A stretch of DNA of 6,810 bases. Origin: Oscillospiraceae bacterium. GTDB lineage: Bacteria; Bacillota; Clostridia; Oscillospirales; Oscillospiraceae. The position numbers were made by a program, and so were the translations under genes. Shown piece after piece: positions 6,015-6,810 of this stretch (position 1 is the stretch's first letter; the number at the start of each line of letters is the position of its first letter). Under the pieces are notes generated by a model. That model ran no database searches, was not told the origin of the DNA, and saw nothing but the letters and a program-made list of their open reading frames with translations. The stretch spans positions 1-6,810 of the forward strand of contig JAQWCP010000082.1 in NCBI GenBank assembly GCA_028705905.1, written 5' to 3'.

Positions 6015-6038
6015 ATTAAAAGAAAAATATAGTATATT
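6010..6038 (+). promoter_or_regulatory. Predicted strong sigma-A promoter of the serine recombinase
   Basis: A perfect TTGACA (6010-6015), a 17-bp spacer, and TATATT (6033-6038, 5 of 6). Transcription would start near 6045, giving a leader of about 50 nt. Confidence 0.8.
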
Positions 6039-6080
6039 ATTAGTATTAATAAAGACGAACGTCAATAAGACTACTAATAA
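6037..6080. repeat. 44-bp two-fold symmetric site, candidate recombination site or operator
   Basis: Perfect 9-bp outer arms TTATTAGTA (6037-6045) and TACTAATAA (6072-6080) share one symmetry centre (between 6058 and 6059) with an inner GACG-AA-CGTC (6054-6063). The site overlaps the end of the -10 box, the predicted transcription start and the edge of the ribosome site. Size, symmetry and a central dinucleotide fit a serine recombinase site, or an operator for autorepression as seen with resolvases. Confidence 0.5.
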
Positions 6081-6094
6081 AGGAGATAATAGCA

Positions 6095-6775
6095 ATGTGT
6101 ATGTATGGTTACTGTAGAATAAGCCAAAAGAAGCAGAGTATTGAAAGACAGATTAGAAATATAAAAGAGGCTTACCCCGAAGCGGTGATTATTGAAGAAG
6201 CCTTTACAGGAACAAAGATTGATAGACCCGAATGGAACAAGCTTTATAAGAAAGCAAAGAACGGTGATACAATTATCTTTGATAGTGTTAGCCGAATGAG
6301 CAGAAATGCAGAGGACGGATTTAATACCTATGAAGAACTTTACAACAGAGGTATCAATCTTGTATTTATAAAAGAGCCTCACATTAACACCGATACATAC
6401 AAGAAAAGCCTTACAGGACTTGTATCAATGACAAATACTAATGTTGATTTCATTTTAGAGGGTATCAATAAGTATCTATTGGCATTAGCTAAAGAACAGA
6501 TTAGATTAGCATTTGAGCAAGCGGAAAAAGAAGTAGAGGACTTGCACCAAAGAACTAAAGAGGGTATCGAAACTGCGAAACTTGCGGGAAAGCAAATTGG
6601 TAAGAGCAAGGGTGATACTTGGGAAACTAAAAAGAGTAAGGAAGTTAAGCAGATTATCCTTAAACACTCTAAGGACTTTAACGGAACACTTGCAGATGTA
6701 GATGTAATGAAGTTAGCTGGAATTGCAAGAAAGACTTATTATAAATACAAGAAAGAATTGAGAGAAGCGGAATAA
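6095..6775 (+). CDS. Small serine recombinase (resolvase/invertase family)
   Basis: A 226-residue site-specific recombinase of the Tn3-resolvase superfamily. The catalytic domain covers about 1-120: YGYCRIS with Arg8 and nucleophile Ser10, QSIERQI, the arginine in KIDRPEW (Arg44), and SVSRMSRN carrying Arg67 and Arg70. All expected active-site residues are present, so activity is likely. A long helix follows (about 124-163, ALAKEQIRLAFEQAEKEVED), as in dimerising resolvases. A C-terminal helix-turn-helix-like segment is at about 197-223 (LADVDVMKLAGIARKTYYKY). The length matches resolvases and invertases; the zinc-ribbon and coiled-coil domains of large serine integrases are absent. The start is supported by AAAGGAG at 6079-6085, 9 nt upstream; an ATG at 6101 is too far away. 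It has its own promoter and terminator and ends in tandem stops (TAATAA). Likely roles are resolving element multimers or cointegrates, or inverting a segment elsewhere in the element. Substrate sites are unproven, but the symmetric site at 6037-6080 is a candidate. Confidence 0.93.
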   Translation: MCMYGYCRISQKKQSIERQIRNIKEAYPEAVIIEEAFTGTKIDRPEWNKLYKKAKNGDTIIFDSVSRMSRNAEDGFNTYEELYNRGINLVFIKEPHINTDTYKKSLTGLVSMTNTNVDFILEGINKYLLALAKEQIRLAFEQAEKEVEDLHQRTKEGIETAKLAGKQIGKSKGDTWETKKSKEVKQIILKHSKDFNGTLADVDVMKLAGIARKTYYKYKKELREAE

Positions 6776-6779
6776 TAAG

Positions 6780-6805
6780 AAAGGGCGGGTTTAACCGCCC
6801 TTTTT
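6780..6805 (+). terminator. Rho-independent terminator after the serine recombinase
   Basis: A 9-bp perfect stem, AAAGGGCGG (6780-6788) with CCGCCCTTT (6795-6803), 6-nt loop, T run 6801-6805. It starts 4 nt after the stop codon. The last five bases of the window show nothing further. Confidence 0.9.
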
Positions 6806-6810
6806 GATTT

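Larger units (their letters stand above)
3518..6810 (+). mobile_element. Integrative element, left end only (guaA-associated island)
   Basis: An A+T-rich block directly follows guaA. It begins with a tyrosine recombinase gene and also carries a serine recombinase gene and two small genes without a core-metabolism role. All point away from guaA. The left limit is uncertain within 3493-3600 and the right end is beyond the window. No conjugation, phage structural, replication or excisionase gene is visible, so I cannot say whether it is an ICE, a prophage, a phage satellite or a defective island. Confidence 0.75.

Noticed and set aside
6037..6080. Invertible promoter switch between the 9-bp arms
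   Set aside because: Only 26 bp separate the arms and no promoter lies between them; inversion would do little. A binding or crossover site fits better.
6074..6382. Minus-strand open frame (102 codons) over the serine recombinase start
   Set aside because: It covers the conserved catalytic domain on the other strand and has no product resemblance.

Overview
The window looks like a chromosomal locus of a gut-type Clostridia (Firmicutes), perhaps an Oscillospiraceae or Lachnospiraceae relative. I infer this from the protein style of CarB and GuaA, the AGGAG-type ribosome binding sites, and an integrase and serine recombinase of a type common in that group. No species can be named from sequence alone. 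The window has two compositional halves. Positions 1 to about 3590 are G+C-rich (2641-2700 counts 41 G+C in 60). Everything after that is A+T-rich (3961-4020 counts 18 in 60). The switch falls between guaA and an integrase gene.

Left half, host core genes, + strand: the 3' two thirds of carB (carbamoyl-phosphate synthase large subunit), a 43-nt gap, then complete guaA (GMP synthase). GuaA is full length, but the catalytic histidine of its glutaminase triad reads as proline (Pro172, codon 2489-2491). A perfect 18-bp hairpin follows guaA.

Right half, the left end of an integrated mobile element, all genes on the + strand and reading away from guaA: a complete tyrosine recombinase (3680-4897); a two-membrane-segment protein with a PH-like region and a C-terminal SHOCT domain (5039-5599); an unrecognised 84-residue protein (5665-5919) closed by a terminator; and a small serine recombinase (6095-6775) with its own promoter and terminator. 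The window ends just after that terminator, so the right end of the element and most of any cargo are not visible.

How it fits together: the tyrosine recombinase is the likely integrase that placed the element at the guaA 3' end, a known integration hotspot. The serine recombinase could be a resolvase or a second site-specific recombinase. Its promoter region carries a 44-bp two-fold symmetric site and a cluster of GTCA/TGAC half-sites. The two small genes between the recombinases are either cargo or a control/maintenance module. Each transcription unit has its own recognisable promoter with repeats or inverted repeats beside it, so separate regulation is plausible. I see no rRNA, tRNA, CRISPR array or transposase. 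No gap between genes exceeds 300 bases.
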